The notes under the pieces are model-generated. The model had not been told where the DNA came from. It saw only the letters and a program-made list of their open reading frames with translations, and did no database searches. Below, one piece after another: positions 1 through 9,247 of a stretch of 64,000 nt of DNA. Position 1 is the first letter of the stretch. Each line of letters starts with the position of its first letter. The position numbers and the translations under genes are program-made. The stretch is from Tepidanaerobacter syntrophicus (GTDB lineage: Bacteria > Bacillota > Thermosediminibacteria > Thermosediminibacterales > Tepidanaerobacteraceae), in NCBI RefSeq assembly GCF_001485475.2, contig NZ_DF977000.1, positions 186,001 through 250,000 on the forward strand. Reading direction: 5' to 3'.

Positions 1-1696
1 GCGCTGTCCTTAAAAAGTCTGAAATCTTTTCAGATGCTCCGCATTCTTCCGGAAAAAGGCGCTTAATATTTTCAAGATATTTATTAGATTTAACATCATA
101 TCCGTTGATATCTATTAAATAGCGATATTCAATAGATTGATTTATAAAACCCGCGATTTTGTATCCTACATTGTCATAATATCTAAGATTGTATTTATTT
201 TTTATTATTCCGAAAGCATTGTGGACAGCTGCCAAAATCGTATCAAACCTTATATTTCTTGTATCATTTGCAGCATATGGTCTCATGCTTCCTAATATCA
301 GATAATCAAAAAAGTCATCTATTACAACTGCAATCTTATCCAAAACAGCATCACGATTGCTTTCAACCTGAAGAGCTTTTGAAAGCTGGACAATATCATT
401 AAAGAATATCTTATATGTCTCGGCTTGTTTTTTATTGATTAAGGAGAAGACATCCGGTGAATCGTCCTGCAAAGCCTTAATAATAAGATCATCTGTTAAC
501 ATTTCAGAAATTGTGCTCTCCGAGATGCTCTCATCTGTTATATAGTTGTGGGATAAATGTTCGGGAAGCATCATAAGATTAATATCGATACAATCTCTTG
601 CTTGGTTTTTATTGGAATAATCGTTATAAGCTCTGGCACAGGCAAGTTTTATATCGTTTTTAAGCTGCCCCACATTGCCTTTAAAATCAGAATTTACCAA
701 AACTCTCAAGGCTTGCTTGCTAATGCAAAGATTTTTTTTAATAGACAGCGCTTCCTGTTTAAAAAAGATATATATGAGCTGTACTTTTTCTGCAATCGGC
801 CGTTCCTTAAGCGGAGGTATCGTAATTACTATAGGAATTCTCCTTGAGAAAGTATCAAGTAAAAATGTTTCGGGTTTTTCAGTGGTTGCAAAGATAAATC
901 TGACACTAGCCTTTCTCCATCCGCTGCTTTCTCCCATGCGTCGAAATATGCCTTTGTCCATAAACAGAAACAACTTTTCCTGGCCTTCAGGCGGCAGCCT
1001 GTGAATTTCATCTAAAAATAAGTAGCCGCCGTCTGCCTGTTCTATTATTCCTTTAAAATCTTTTTCCGCCCCTGTAAACGCCCCTTTTGCATATCCAAAT
1101 AGGTTTGCCGAAAGCAGCTCAGGGTTATTTGCATATTCTGCACAGTTAAAAATTAAAAAAGGCGCTTCCGGTTGTATAATTTCGTTTTGCAGGGCATATT
1201 CAAACATAAGCTGAGCTAAAAAGCTCTTTCCTGTGCCAGTCTGACCGTTTATTAGTATCGGTATACCGTTTGGAGGATATTTTACTGCAGCCTTGCACTG
1301 CTCAATCTGATATTTTATGCTGCCGTCAAACCCTATAAATTTTGAGAAAGGGTTTTGTCCGGTTAAATGCACGTTGCAGAGATCTTTTTCTTTTGTCTGT
1401 GAGTTTTCTTCAAAAAGCTCCTCAAAGCTTCCATAAATTAGATTTTCGGCAGCATTTTTTCCTGTTCGCTCCTCAAAAACGTTTTTATCTATAAAGTGCA
1501 CCGGTCGAGTATTTACCTTTATTAATTTTTGCTCTCGATTTAGTTCATTAAGCAGGGAGCTTACATAGTTGCGCTTTAGTCCCAAGGCATTGGAAATTTC
1601 TTCAGCTGTAACACCGACGGTATCAGGAGTTTTTTGGTTATTCGCAAGGATCGTGCCTTTTTTTACCAGTTCATATATCTTTTCTTTATTTGTCAA
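1..1696 (-). CDS. LevR-type sigma-54-dependent transcriptional activator (3' end cut off by window start)
   Basis: I translated this frame by hand; it is open from a TTG at 1696 to base 1, so the C terminus is missing. The N terminus is a DeoR/LevR-like winged HTH (AEEISNALGLKRNYVSSLL, about residues 20-40). It is followed by a sigma-54 AAA+ domain with Walker A NGQTGTGKS, the sigma-54 contact motif GAFTGA and Walker B YLFLDEIH. The region after the AAA+ domain resembles the start of PTS-regulation (PRD) domains. LevR-type proteins drive sigma-54 promoters of PTS sugar operons and are controlled by HPr/EII phosphorylation. The TTG start has AGGAAG 7-8 bases upstream and lies inside the end of pth (11-base overlap), suggesting translational coupling. 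The regulated PTS operon should lie beyond the window edge. Family call is firm; the inducer is unknown. Confidence 0.85.
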   Translation of the reverse strand, partial: MTNKEKIYELVKKGTILANNQKTPDTVGVTAEEISNALGLKRNYVSSLLNELNREQKLIKVNTRPVHFIDKNVFEERTGKNAAENLIYGSFEELFEENSQTKEKDLCNVHLTGQNPFSKFIGFDGSIKYQIEQCKAAVKYPPNGIPILINGQTGTGKSFLAQLMFEYALQNEIIQPEAPFLIFNCAEYANNPELLSANLFGYAKGAFTGAEKDFKGIIEQADGGYLFLDEIHRLPPEGQEKLFLFMDKGIFRRMGESSGWRKASVRFIFATTEKPETFLLDTFSRRIPIVITIPPLKERPIAEKVQLIYIFFKQEALSIKKNLCISKQALRVLVNSDFKGNVGQLKNDIKLACARAYNDYSNKNQARDCIDINLMMLPEHLSHNYITDESISESTISEMLTDDLIIKALQDDSPDVFSLINKKQAETYKIFFNDIVQLSKALQVESNRDAVLDKIAVVIDDFFDYLILGSMRPYAANDTRNIRFDTILAAVHNAFGIIKNKYNLRYYDNVGYKIAGFINQSIEYRYLIDINGYDVKSNKYLENIKRLFPEECGASEKISDFLRTA

Positions 1697-2300
1697 ATAA
1701 GTCACTTCCTTTGCCTTTTTGCCTGTCCTGTGCTGCATCAAAGCCATTGTAAATGCTCATAGCTTTCTGCACGCCTTCTGATATTATACAAAGAGCGGCA
1801 TCTGCTGCTGCTTCTATTGCCGTCTTAATATCCTCCGCCTCTTCTTTTTGAAACTTGCCTAAAACATAGTTTATCGGATCTTTCCTGCCATCAGGTCTGC
1901 CTATTCCTACGCGAATTCGGCAGATTTTGTCGGATGCTAGCTGATATATTACTGAGTCCATCCCCCGATGGCCTCCGCTGCTTCCCTCAGGTCTTATTCT
2001 TATGCGGCCTGTAGGAAGGTCCATATCATCATAAATTATTATAATGTTTTCGAGAGGTATTTTATAGAATCTTGCAGCATCTGCTACACTTTCACCTGAC
2101 AGGTTCATGAATGTAAGGGGCTTTAAAAGCAGAATCTTTTCGCCCTTATACATAGCATCTCCAATTAAACCCTTGAATTTAACTTTATTAATTGATGTAT
2201 TTAATTTTTCAGATATTTTATCCAGCACCATAAATCCTACATTATGGCGCGTATCTTCATATTCTTTACCGGGATTGCCCAGACCTGCTATTAAAAACAA
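1686..2300 (-). CDS. pth: Peptidyl-tRNA hydrolase
   Basis: Hydrolyses the ester bond of peptidyl-tRNAs released by stalled ribosomes, recycling tRNA in the cytoplasm. The N-terminal FLIAGLGNPGKEYEDTRHN signature carries the conserved Asn and the catalytic His; LLLKPLTFMNLSG and YDDMDLPTGRIRIR with GSSGGHRG are the other family blocks. The start is a TTG at 2300: it has GGGAGG 8 bases upstream and puts the protein at 204 aa, the family norm. A longer reading from 2444 would overlap the rplY 3' end and add 48 low-complexity residues, so I rejected it. It follows rplY (ctc), as in most Firmicutes, but an intrinsic terminator separates the two. Confidence 0.96.
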   Translation of the reverse strand: MFLIAGLGNPGKEYEDTRHNVGFMVLDKISEKLNTSINKVKFKGLIGDAMYKGEKILLLKPLTFMNLSGESVADAARFYKIPLENIIIIYDDMDLPTGRIRIRPEGSSGGHRGMDSVIYQLASDKICRIRVGIGRPDGRKDPINYVLGKFQKEEAEDIKTAIEAAADAALCIISEGVQKAMSIYNGFDAAQDRQKGKGSDLFDK

Positions 2301-2320
2301 CTTACAATCCTCCCGCACAG

Positions 2321-2348
2321 AAAAAAATAAGGGCAATGCGCCCTTATT
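2321..2348 (-). terminator. Intrinsic terminator/attenuator overlapping the rplY stop codon
   Basis: On the minus strand AATAAGGGC and GCCCTTATT form a 9-bp stem with a 5-base loop, followed by TTTTTT. The rplY stop codon (2344-2346) is inside the 5' arm. Only about 20 bases separate it from the pth start, so it should lower read-through into pth. Confidence 0.85.
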
Positions 2349-2979
2349 CTTCCTCTTCTTCTTTACTTTCTCTAACAAGCTCCGGTTCCTTGGCCTCTTC
2401 AGTAGTTTCAGCAGCCTCAGCAGCTTCTTCAAGCTTAGGCGCAAGCACTGAAGCTATAACTTCATCCGGATCGTCTAAAATAGTAATCTTGCTGTCGACT
2501 TTCAAATCTCCTACTGTCAAAGTATCTCCAATATCAAGATCAGAAATATCAACTTCAAGGCTTTCGATCATATCATCAGGCAGTGATTTTACTGTAATTT
2601 CGTGTTTTTGATGCTGCAAGACTCCGCCTAATTTTAATCCCTTTGCCGTGCCTTTAAGGATAACAGGAAGATTGTATTCAACTTGTTCGTCCATTGATAC
2701 CTTAAAGAAATCTACATGCTCAAAGGTATCTTTCAATACATGTCTCTGCACTTCTTTTATTAGCACAGGAAATCTTTCGCCATTTAGCTCAAGATTTATA
2801 AGGGAGCTTTCTCCTTTTTCTTTTAGAATCTTAAAAAGCTCTTTTTCATCCACGCTGATATTTACTGGGCCATATCCTTTGCCGTAAACAACTGCCGGAA
2901 CTTTGCCTTCTCTTTTTAATTTATTATTTTCACTTTTTTTGGCTTCGCGAACTGTCGCTGTTAAAACTGGACGTTCCAT
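2344..2979 (-). CDS. rplY: 50S ribosomal protein bL25 (general stress protein Ctc type)
   Basis: Binds 5S rRNA in the large ribosomal subunit; the long Ctc form is stress-induced in Bacillus. The 211-aa protein has the N-terminal L25 5S-binding domain (ERPVLTATVREAKKSENNKLKREGKVPAVVYGKGY, given here only as the region 2-36), then the TL5/Ctc beta domain (about 100-185), and an acidic Glu-rich tail ending in five Glu. GGAGGG precedes the ATG. It sits between prs and pth, the conserved Firmicutes order. Usual names are rplY or ctc. Confidence 0.95.
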   Translation of the reverse strand: MERPVLTATVREAKKSENNKLKREGKVPAVVYGKGYGPVNISVDEKELFKILKEKGESSLINLELNGERFPVLIKEVQRHVLKDTFEHVDFFKVSMDEQVEYNLPVILKGTAKGLKLGGVLQHQKHEITVKSLPDDMIESLEVDISDLDIGDTLTVGDLKVDSKITILDDPDEVIASVLAPKLEEAAEAAETTEEAKEPELVRESKEEEEE

Positions 2980-3118
2980 AATAGTAATCCCTCCACGCCT
3001 TCTTCTATTTTATCGTTATCTATCTGTTTTGAGTTTTTAAAGTAAAAAGCATTAAGCTTTTATCCTTACAGCATCTTATATATTATACTAACCATTTGCA
3101 TCTAAGGCAAGTTCCTGT

Positions 3119-4060
3119 TTAATCATCGAACAGGGTGCTTAAAGGCTTATTTTCATGGATTCTAAGTATTGCCTCAGCAAAAACCGGAGCAACTGAAAGC
3201 ACCTTTATTTTATCTAATTTTTGGCTGTCGCGCAGTGGTATTGTATTTGTAACAACAATTTCGGTAATCGGAGCTGCCTTAAGCCTTTCTATGGCAGGGC
3301 CGGAAAGCACAGGATGGGTACAGCAGGCATATACAGCCTTGGCTCCTCTATCAATTAGGGCTTGGGCTCCTAATGTTAATGTTCCTGCTGTATCAATCAT
3401 ATCATCCACTATAATTACGGTTTTCCCTGCAACTTTTCCTATAATGTTCATAACTTCGGCCACATTAGGTTCCGGCCGACGTTTATCAATTATGGCAAGA
3501 GGGGTAACCAAGCGATCTGCCAGCTCCCTGGCACGGGTCACTCCGCCCACGTCAGGCGATACAACTACCACATCTGACAAATCTTTGCTTTTAAAATAAT
3601 CCGCTAATATCGGCATAGCTTTTAAATGATCTACCGGGAAATCAAAAAATCCCTGGATTTGTCCTGCATGTAAATCCATCGTAAGCACTCTGTTTGCTCC
3701 GGCCGCTGTAATTAAATCAGCAACCAGTTTAGCTGTAATAGGGTCCCTGGAGCGGGCTTTGCGATCCTGGCGCGCATAACCGTAATATGGAATTACGGCA
3801 GTTATTCTGCCTGCAGATGCCCTCATGAGAGCATCTATCATTATGAGCATTTCCATTATGCTGTCATTTACAGGGTATGAAAGCGGCTGGACTACAAATA
3901 CATCTGCGCCGCGCACGCTCTCCTTTATCCTTACCTGAATTTCTCCGTCGCTGAAAGTTCCCACCCAAGAATCTCCTATAGGTATACCCAGGTATTTTAC
4001 AATTTCTCCTGCAAGGCCCGGATTAGCATTGCCGGTAAAAACCTCAAGCCTGGTTTCCAT
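3119..4060 (-). CDS. prs: Ribose-phosphate pyrophosphokinase (PRPP synthetase)
   Basis: Makes PRPP from ribose-5-phosphate and ATP for purine, pyrimidine, His and Trp synthesis. Motifs seen are RADAGRI-like [22 protein letters not shown] (flexible loop and ATP site, around residues 90-112) and the PRPP loop [14 protein letters not shown] near residue 215. I chose the ATG at 4060 because GGGAGGA lies 11 bases upstream and the resulting 313 aa is the normal size; the ATG at 4081 contains the Shine-Dalgarno itself, and a GTG at 4066 is also possible. The start overlaps the glmU 3' end by 17 bases, so the two are likely cotranslated. The neighbouring PurR uses PRPP as effector. Confidence 0.96.
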   Translation of the reverse strand: METRLEVFTGNANPGLAGEIVKYLGIPIGDSWVGTFSDGEIQVRIKESVRGADVFVVQPLSYPVNDSIMEMLIMIDALMRASAGRITAVIPYYGYARQDRKARSRDPITAKLVADLITAAGANRVLTMDLHAGQIQGFFDFPVDHLKAMPILADYFKSKDLSDVVVVSPDVGGVTRARELADRLVTPLAIIDKRRPEPNVAEVMNIIGKVAGKTVIIVDDMIDTAGTLTLGAQALIDRGAKAVYACCTHPVLSGPAIERLKAAPITEIVVTNTIPLRDSQKLDKIKVLSVAPVFAEAILRIHENKPLSTLFDD

Positions 4061-5447
4061 TGCCACTAATTCCTCCCTCAAATTTTTGTTTTCGTTTTAT
4101 CACCCAACCGGTTTTATTTACCTGTCTTGCTCTAGCTATCCCCAAAGCATTTTCAGGCACGTCGTCTGTAATGGTAGAACCGGCAGCTATAAAAGAGCCT
4201 GCTTTTAGAGTAACCGGGGCTATAAGGTTTGAATTGCAACCTATGAACACATTATCTTCCACTACTGTTTGGTGTTTTTTGTATCCATCATAATTTACGA
4301 ATACCGTCCCGCACCCAATATTTATGTGCTTGCCTAGTACCGCATCTCCTACATATGACAGGTGGGGTATCTTAGTTCCTTCGCCAACTTTTGCGTTCTT
4401 TAGCTCTACAAAGTCTCCCACTTTAACCTTTTGTGAAAGTCTGCAATCTGGTCTTAAGTTCGTGTAAGGGCCAATTTTTACGCCATCTTCGATAACGCAT
4501 TTGTTAATTTGCGTCATAACTATCTCACAGTCATTGCCTATGGTTGTATCTATTATTCTACAAGGACCTATAATAGAGCAATTTTCCCCTATAGTAGTGC
4601 TTCCTTCCAGCATTGCGCCGGGATATATTGTAGTATCTTTGCCTATTTTGACATCACAGTCTACCATACATGTATCAGGATTAATAAAGGTTACTCCATC
4701 TTCCATAAGCTTATCGATAATTCTTTTTTGCATGATGCTTTGGACTTTTGCAAGCTGCTTGCGGTCGTTTATTCCATTAAGTTCCTCCGGGTCTGAAAGC
4801 TCAAATGCAACAACTTTTTTGTCTTCCTGATTTAAAATTTTTATGGCATCTGTTAAATAATATTCTTTCTGAGAATTGTCGTTTTGTATTTTTGCAAGAG
4901 AAGCAAAAATATCTACTGTGTTAAAGCAGTAAAAGGCGGCATTTACTTCGTTTATTTTAAGTTCTTCAGGTGTTGCGTCTTTATGTTCGCGAATATCCAA
5001 AACTTTTTTACCTTCCCGTATAATTCTGCCATAACCTGTAGGGTCTGAAACTTTAGCCGTCATAACAGTAGCATCGGCCATTTCTTTTTCGTGAAAATCT
5101 ACCATGCCTTTTATGCTTTCTGCAGTCACTAGAGGCATATCCCCACATAGCACGACAATATGAGAGCTATTTTTTACAGCATTTTCAGCCTGCATCAGCG
5201 CATGGCCAGTGCCCATTTGCTTTTCTTGAATAACAAATTCAACATCTTCATTTATGTATGCTTCTTTTATCTTATCTGCATCTTTGCCGACCACAATAAT
5301 TACCTTGTTTGCTCCTGCTCCTTTAGCTGCGTTGATAACATGGGTCAGCATAGGCTTACCGCAAACCTTATGCATAACTTTTGGTATGTTCGATTTCATG
5401 CGGACGCCCTCACCGGCAGCAAGAATGACGGCTGTAAATTCTTTCAT
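4044..5447 (-). CDS. glmU: Bifunctional UDP-N-acetylglucosamine pyrophosphorylase / glucosamine-1-phosphate acetyltransferase
   Basis: Acetylates glucosamine-1-phosphate and then uridylylates it to UDP-GlcNAc for peptidoglycan and wall polymers. The N-terminal nucleotidyltransferase half begins [22 protein letters not shown], the conserved GxGxRM-x-SxxPK loop. The C-terminal half (about 250-460) is a left-handed beta-helix with hexapeptide repeats and the [11 protein letters not shown] and GSNSNLIAP-like acetyltransferase blocks. The length of 467 aa is normal. GAGGTTATATT precedes the ATG. It is downstream of spoVG and overlaps prs, as in Bacillus. Confidence 0.97.
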   Translation of the reverse strand: MKEFTAVILAAGEGVRMKSNIPKVMHKVCGKPMLTHVINAAKGAGANKVIIVVGKDADKIKEAYINEDVEFVIQEKQMGTGHALMQAENAVKNSSHIVVLCGDMPLVTAESIKGMVDFHEKEMADATVMTAKVSDPTGYGRIIREGKKVLDIREHKDATPEELKINEVNAAFYCFNTVDIFASLAKIQNDNSQKEYYLTDAIKILNQEDKKVVAFELSDPEELNGINDRKQLAKVQSIMQKRIIDKLMEDGVTFINPDTCMVDCDVKIGKDTTIYPGAMLEGSTTIGENCSIIGPCRIIDTTIGNDCEIVMTQINKCVIEDGVKIGPYTNLRPDCRLSQKVKVGDFVELKNAKVGEGTKIPHLSYVGDAVLGKHINIGCGTVFVNYDGYKKHQTVVEDNVFIGCNSNLIAPVTLKAGSFIAAGSTITDDVPENALGIARARQVNKTGWVIKRKQKFEGGISGNGNQA

Positions 5448-5473
5448 AATATAACCTCCTCAAAATTTGCAAT

Positions 5474-5734
5474 CTACTCAGAAGCACTTTCGTAATAGTG
5501 TTTTAGAATTGTTTCTTGAATTTTTGCTCTGGCTTCAGAATTAATAGGATGGGCAATGTCCTTGAATTTTCCATCAGGAGTCCGTCGACTTGGCATAGCT
5601 ATGAATAGTCCGTTTTCGCCTTCTATGATTCGGATATCATGAACCGCAAATTCATTGTCGAAAGTAATTGATGCAACAGCTTTCATCTTTCCTCCTTCTG
5701 GTACTTTACGTATACGCACATCAGTAATATTCAT
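5474..5734 (-). CDS. spoVG: Septation/sporulation regulator SpoVG
   Basis: Small RNA- or DNA-binding protein affecting septation, sporulation timing and virulence-type gene expression. The 86-aa sequence starts [19 protein letters not shown] and includes the conserved [21 protein letters not shown] block. CAGGAGG precedes the ATG. A sigma-H-type promoter lies about 90 bases upstream, which fits spoVG being a classic sigma-H gene. It leads into glmU and prs. Confidence 0.97.
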   Translation of the reverse strand: MNITDVRIRKVPEGGKMKAVASITFDNEFAVHDIRIIEGENGLFIAMPSRRTPDGKFKDIAHPINSEARAKIQETILKHYYESASE

Positions 5735-5822
5735 TGGCGATACCTCCTGGGAAGTTTTAGTGTTGTCGAACTTTAATTAAAAAACAAATACATACTAACT
5801 TATTTTAATACCTTTGTGATAA

Positions 5823-5851
5823 AATTTCTATACAAAAGTTAAAAATCCTTC
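5823..5851 (-). promoter_or_regulatory. Candidate sigma-H promoter of spoVG
   Basis: Minus strand: GAAGGATTT (5851-5843) matches the sigma-H -35 RNAGGAWWW; after exactly 11 bases ATAGAAATT (5831-5823) matches the -10 RNNGAATWW with one mismatch. It lies in the 150-base AT-rich gap between purR and spoVG. Confidence 0.75.
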
Positions 5852-5884
5852 TGTATGAAAAATAATAATTAAAATAAAAAAGAT

Positions 5885-6694
5885 TTATAATAATTTATCG
5901 TTCACTTTTATGTAAACCTTGTTCTCGTTTATGTCGATACCCTCGAGAATCAAGAGCGATACAAAATCATTTATCAGTTTTTTATCAGGCACAGCTGTTG
6001 TGATTACCATGGCAGTGCCTATAACTTCAGCTTTAAACTCAGCCGCAAGTTCCATCATGCCTCGCGCGGTTCCTCCGCCCTTCATAAAATCATCCACAAT
6101 TAAAACCTTTGCGCTTTCAGGCAGCGCTCGCTTTGCAAGGGACATATTGTGTATCCTTTGGCTTGAACCCGATACGTAGCTGATGCTGACAGACGGCCCT
6201 TCGGTCACACGGCTGTCTCTCCTAGCTGATACCATTGGCACATTCAGCGCTCGAGCGGTCATCAATGCAATAGGTATGCCTTTAGTTTCAACTGTTAGGA
6301 CATGTGTAGGATTATACTCAATGAAAAGCTGTGAAAAAATTTCGCCGATTATGCGGGAATATTCAGGAGAAAATATTACATCTGTCATATAAAGATAGCC
6401 GCCGGGAATTATTCGTTTCTCATCCTGCAGAGTCTTGCAAAGTTCATGCAAAAACTTTATAATTGCATCCTTTGTCTTTTTAGGGCGGTATCTGACCCCA
6501 CCTGATGCTCCGGAAATTGTAGCAATTTCACCTTCGCCCATCACAGCAAAGGTATCCTTAATTATGTCTAAGTCTTCGCTGATGGAAGACTTTGCCGCAT
6601 CGAGAAGCTGGGAAAAATAATTAAGAGAAATAACCTTATTGGGGTTTTCTGTAAGCATTTTGGAGATTATAGCAATTCTATCACTGCGCCTCAT
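5885..6694 (-). CDS. purR: Purine operon repressor PurR
   Basis: Represses purine synthesis genes; binding to DNA is relieved by PRPP. A winged HTH occupies residues 1-70 (RRSDRIAIISKMLTENPNK start), followed by a phosphoribosyltransferase-like domain with the PRPP-binding loop VLIVDDFMKGGGTARGM. The ATG at 6694 has GGAGGG seven bases upstream and gives 269 aa, close to the Bacillus protein; an upstream in-frame ATG at 6736 has no such signal. It overlaps the preceding nucleotidyltransferase gene by 14 bases and lies upstream of spoVG as in Bacillus, but the usual yabJ (RidA) gene is missing. Confidence 0.95.
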   Translation of the reverse strand: MRRSDRIAIISKMLTENPNKVISLNYFSQLLDAAKSSISEDLDIIKDTFAVMGEGEIATISGASGGVRYRPKKTKDAIIKFLHELCKTLQDEKRIIPGGYLYMTDVIFSPEYSRIIGEIFSQLFIEYNPTHVLTVETKGIPIALMTARALNVPMVSARRDSRVTEGPSVSISYVSGSSQRIHNMSLAKRALPESAKVLIVDDFMKGGGTARGMMELAAEFKAEVIGTAMVITTAVPDKKLINDFVSLLILEGIDINENKVYIKVNDKLL

Positions 6695-7442
6695 TTGCAA
6701 TCCCTCCGCACAGCACTTTTTCGGCAATCTCAACATCGCTTTCTTTATCTACATCTGTCCCTATCTCCGGATAATCGCTGATGATGCCCTTAGCCTTTAT
6801 ACCAAATAACTTTCCCACTCGTTTTTCCAATTCACTTATAGTTATTGTGCCCATTAAAAATTTGATTATTATAACAGGGCCTAAGATTTGTGCAAGCTTT
6901 AAAGGTTTTTTCCTATATATCATGAATTCTTCAGCCTGCTTAATGCATCTTTTTACTGTATCTACCTTAACTAAAACAATATTACCCCCGGTAAAAGTGC
7001 CATCTTTTATTTTGACGTAGGTGCGCTTTACACCGGGGTACTTTTTCTCATTTATTTCTTTTCTAACTATGGGATAATAAAAATCAGCATCTACTTTTTG
7101 CGCTTTTTCTACAAAATCCCGTATTGCCTCTGAAGTTATCATCGGAATATCTGATGTCGCTATTAGAATTAATTCACTATCAGGGAAAACTTCGGCTCCT
7201 TTTAGGACATTTTCAGTCATAGACGAGCCGCTGTCTATAATGATGTCTGCAAAACCCTCAAGAGATACTAGTTCATCTTTAGGACCAACAACTGCTATAG
7301 TATCAATAAAGTCCAATTCTCTCATCGCATCGATGATGTATTTTATCATTTCTTTGCCGCAAATTTTAAGAAGCGCTTTGTTTTGGCAAAACTTAGTTAA
7401 AGGACTATCTTCCTGTGAACCTGCTAAAATAAGGGCTTTCAT
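6681..7442 (-). CDS. MobA-like NTP-transferase domain protein
   Basis: The 253-aa protein starts MKALILAGSQEDSPLTKFCQNKALLKICGKEM, a GT-A nucleotidyltransferase N terminus in which the LAGG-type loop is followed by the conserved Lys. LIATSDIPMIT looks like the Asp-containing metal site. The C terminus has the ISDYPEIGTDVDKESDV pattern seen in this family, where NTP transferases end with an IDTPED-like motif. Such proteins activate sugars, cofactors or phosphonate head groups, and the substrate cannot be read here. Its ATG overlaps the GntR stop codon as ATGA and its end overlaps purR by 14 bases, so the GntR-transferase-purR set is very likely coupled. Family is fairly sure; function unknown. 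Confidence 0.8.
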   Translation of the reverse strand: MKALILAGSQEDSPLTKFCQNKALLKICGKEMIKYIIDAMRELDFIDTIAVVGPKDELVSLEGFADIIIDSGSSMTENVLKGAEVFPDSELILIATSDIPMITSEAIRDFVEKAQKVDADFYYPIVRKEINEKKYPGVKRTYVKIKDGTFTGGNIVLVKVDTVKRCIKQAEEFMIYRKKPLKLAQILGPVIIIKFLMGTITISELEKRVGKLFGIKAKGIISDYPEIGTDVDKESDVEIAEKVLCGGIANEAQ

Positions 7443-8137
7443 AATGGTTCCTCCTCGAAGTCCATCTGCTTTCTGAGTATGTCCATCACATTGTATTCTA
7501 CTTTATAAATGTGTTCTTTTGCAAGTTTTTCCGCATCCTCAGCGTTACCACGCTTTATCGCATCCAGGATTTTTTTGTGTTCTGTCAAGACGCTTTGTAA
7601 TCTAGTGGGATTTGTAAAAGACTGAACTCTGAATCTATCTATCTGTTCCTTTAAATTGTTTATCATCTGAGTCAATCTGTCATTTCTTGAAGCACTAAAC
7701 AAAATCTGATGAAATTCACCGTCTTTTTTGACCAGCTCATTAATATCGCCCTTTGCAACAGCCTCAGAAATTTCCTTCAAAACTTCGTCTAAAAGCGCAA
7801 TTTCATCATCTGTAATGCGTTCAGCTGCAAGGGCTGCCGCAAGTCCTTCCAAACTGCTGCGTATTTCAAAGACTTCTGCAGCATCTTTTAAGGTAAACCC
7901 CGATACATAGGCTCCTTTGCGAGGAACCATAACCACAAGTCCTTCAAGCTCTAATTTACGTATAGCTTCTCGAACCGGAGTTCTTGATACCCCCATCTCC
8001 TCAGCTAATTGAACTTCCATCAGTCTTTCGCCGGGTTTTAACCTGCCGCTTAAAATTGCTTCTCTCATAGCCTCAAAAACCAAATCTCTCAAGGGCTTGT
8101 AATTGTCTAATTTTATTGTAGGAAATCTCTCGCTCAA
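7439..8137 (-). CDS. GntR-family transcriptional regulator, FadR/FCD subfamily
   Basis: DNA-binding regulator of 232 aa. Residues 10-75 form a GntR winged HTH (ILSGRLKPGERLMEVQLAEEMGVSRTPVREAIRKL). Residues 85-220 are an alpha-helical FCD ligand domain with the usual metal or ligand positions, including EFHQILFSAS and the late TEHKKILDAI. Members usually respond to small carboxylates or sugar acids. The TTG start at 8137 has GGAGGG seven bases upstream. It sits between ispE and the MobA-like gene, an unusual guest in the purR-ispE interval; targets are unknown. Confidence 0.92.
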   Translation of the reverse strand: MSERFPTIKLDNYKPLRDLVFEAMREAILSGRLKPGERLMEVQLAEEMGVSRTPVREAIRKLELEGLVVMVPRKGAYVSGFTLKDAAEVFEIRSSLEGLAAALAAERITDDEIALLDEVLKEISEAVAKGDINELVKKDGEFHQILFSASRNDRLTQMINNLKEQIDRFRVQSFTNPTRLQSVLTEHKKILDAIKRGNAEDAEKLAKEHIYKVEYNVMDILRKQMDFEEEPL

Positions 8138-8151
8138 TTTCCTTCCCTCCT

Positions 8152-9006
8152 TTATTCCATTTTAGCTACAAAAACCTCGTTGCCTTTTCTTAAAAATTTT
8201 TCAGCTGCTTTTTCTGCATCTTTTGCACTTTCGAAAATCCCAAAAACACTAGGGCCACTGCCTGACATCAGACTTCCCAGCGCTCCGTTTTGAAGCATAG
8301 ACTCTTTTATATCGCAAAGGACAGGATGAAGCTTTAAAGTAACTTCTTCCAGCACATTGCAAAGCCCTGAGGCCACCTTGTCAATTTTTCTCTTTTCAAT
8401 ATGTTCTAACATTGCATCGGTATTCGGATGACTTTTTATGTTTTTTATATTCAGTCGATTGTATACTTCTCTTGTAGAAACTCCGCACTTCGGTTTTACA
8501 ATGAGTATATCCACATCAGAAAGCGGTTTTATCATTGTAAGCTTTTCCCCTATTCCTCTTGCAACAGCTGCTTTACCCATTACACAAAAAGGAACATCTG
8601 CCCCTATTTCTTTGCCAAGTAGTGCAAGTTCTTCCTTTGGCCTTTTTAAATCAAAAAGCTCGTTCATTCCCAAAATAACCGCTGCCGCATCAGTGCTGCC
8701 TCCCGCAAGGCCTGCCGCTATAGGAATGCTTTTGTGTATTTTAATTAGGATTCCTGCATCAAGACTGTATTTTTCCATCATAAGCTTTGCAGCCTTATAT
8801 GCCAGATTATCTTCGTTTTGTAAAATCTTAGGATAATCTGTAATTAGCTTTATTCCGGGAGTAGAAATTAATTCTAACGAAACAGTATCCTTTAATGAAA
8901 TAGTATGCATAATCATCTCAACTTCATGATAACCGTCAGGTCGTTTGAAAAGCACGTCCAGCGTAAGATTAATCTTGCCTTTTGCGTCTACATCCAACTT
9001 ACCCAA
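8152..9006 (-). CDS. ispE: 4-diphosphocytidyl-2-C-methyl-D-erythritol kinase
   Basis: GHMP kinase of the MEP isoprenoid pathway, phosphorylating CDP-ME. Motifs are KINLTLDVLFKRPDGYHE near the N terminus, the ATP loop IPIAAGLAGGSTDAAA and the C-terminal GSLMSGSGPSVFG. I start it at the TTG at 9006, which has GGAGGT ten bases upstream and gives 284 aa, the family size. The reading from 9174 would add 56 hydrophobic, unconserved residues running into the DnaA-box region. Confidence 0.95.
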   Translation of the reverse strand: MGKLDVDAKGKINLTLDVLFKRPDGYHEVEMIMHTISLKDTVSLELISTPGIKLITDYPKILQNEDNLAYKAAKLMMEKYSLDAGILIKIHKSIPIAAGLAGGSTDAAAVILGMNELFDLKRPKEELALLGKEIGADVPFCVMGKAAVARGIGEKLTMIKPLSDVDILIVKPKCGVSTREVYNRLNIKNIKSHPNTDAMLEHIEKRKIDKVASGLCNVLEEVTLKLHPVLCDIKESMLQNGALGSLMSGSGPSVFGIFESAKDAEKAAEKFLRKGNEVFVAKME

Positions 9007-9140
9007 AACTTTTCTACCTCCGATAAAGAGCATCACAACTATGATATATTTTGCACAAAATCCTAAAACCCTGCCAAAGTAAGATGATATAATTATAATA
9101 ACATAAATAAAACTTGCTTGAAACACTAAAATTTTCAAGT

Positions 9141-9194
9141 TTATCCACATTGTTAACAGGTTATCCACATACAATCCACAGTATTTGTGGATAA
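9141..9194. promoter_or_regulatory. DnaA-box cluster between ispE and veg
   Basis: Perfect boxes TTATCCACA at 9141-9149 and 9161-9169, a degenerate one ending 9180 (AATCCACA) and an inverted perfect box TGTGGATAA at 9186-9194, all in 54 bases of noncoding DNA. Likely binds DnaA; replication role, titration or gene control is undetermined. Confidence 0.75.
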
Positions 9195-9220
9195 ATGTAT
9201 GTGATAAGCTATGAATTGAT

Positions 9221-9247
9221 AAAAAAATAATCCCATGCCTGGGATTA
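9221..9247 (-). terminator. Intrinsic terminator overlapping the veg stop codon
   Basis: Minus strand TAATCCCA / TGGGATTA form an 8-bp stem with GGCA loop followed by TTTTTTT (9227-9221). The veg stop (9245-9247) is within the 5' arm. Confidence 0.88.

Noticed and set aside
2301-2444. Extension of pth at the N terminus to 252 aa
   Set aside because: It overlaps rplY and the terminator, has Lys/Leu-rich unconserved sequence, and the TTG at 2300 has a good ribosome binding site.
9007-9174. Upstream extension of ispE
   Set aside because: Adds 56 unconserved hydrophobic residues over the DnaA-box region; the TTG at 9006 has GGAGGT and gives the family length.
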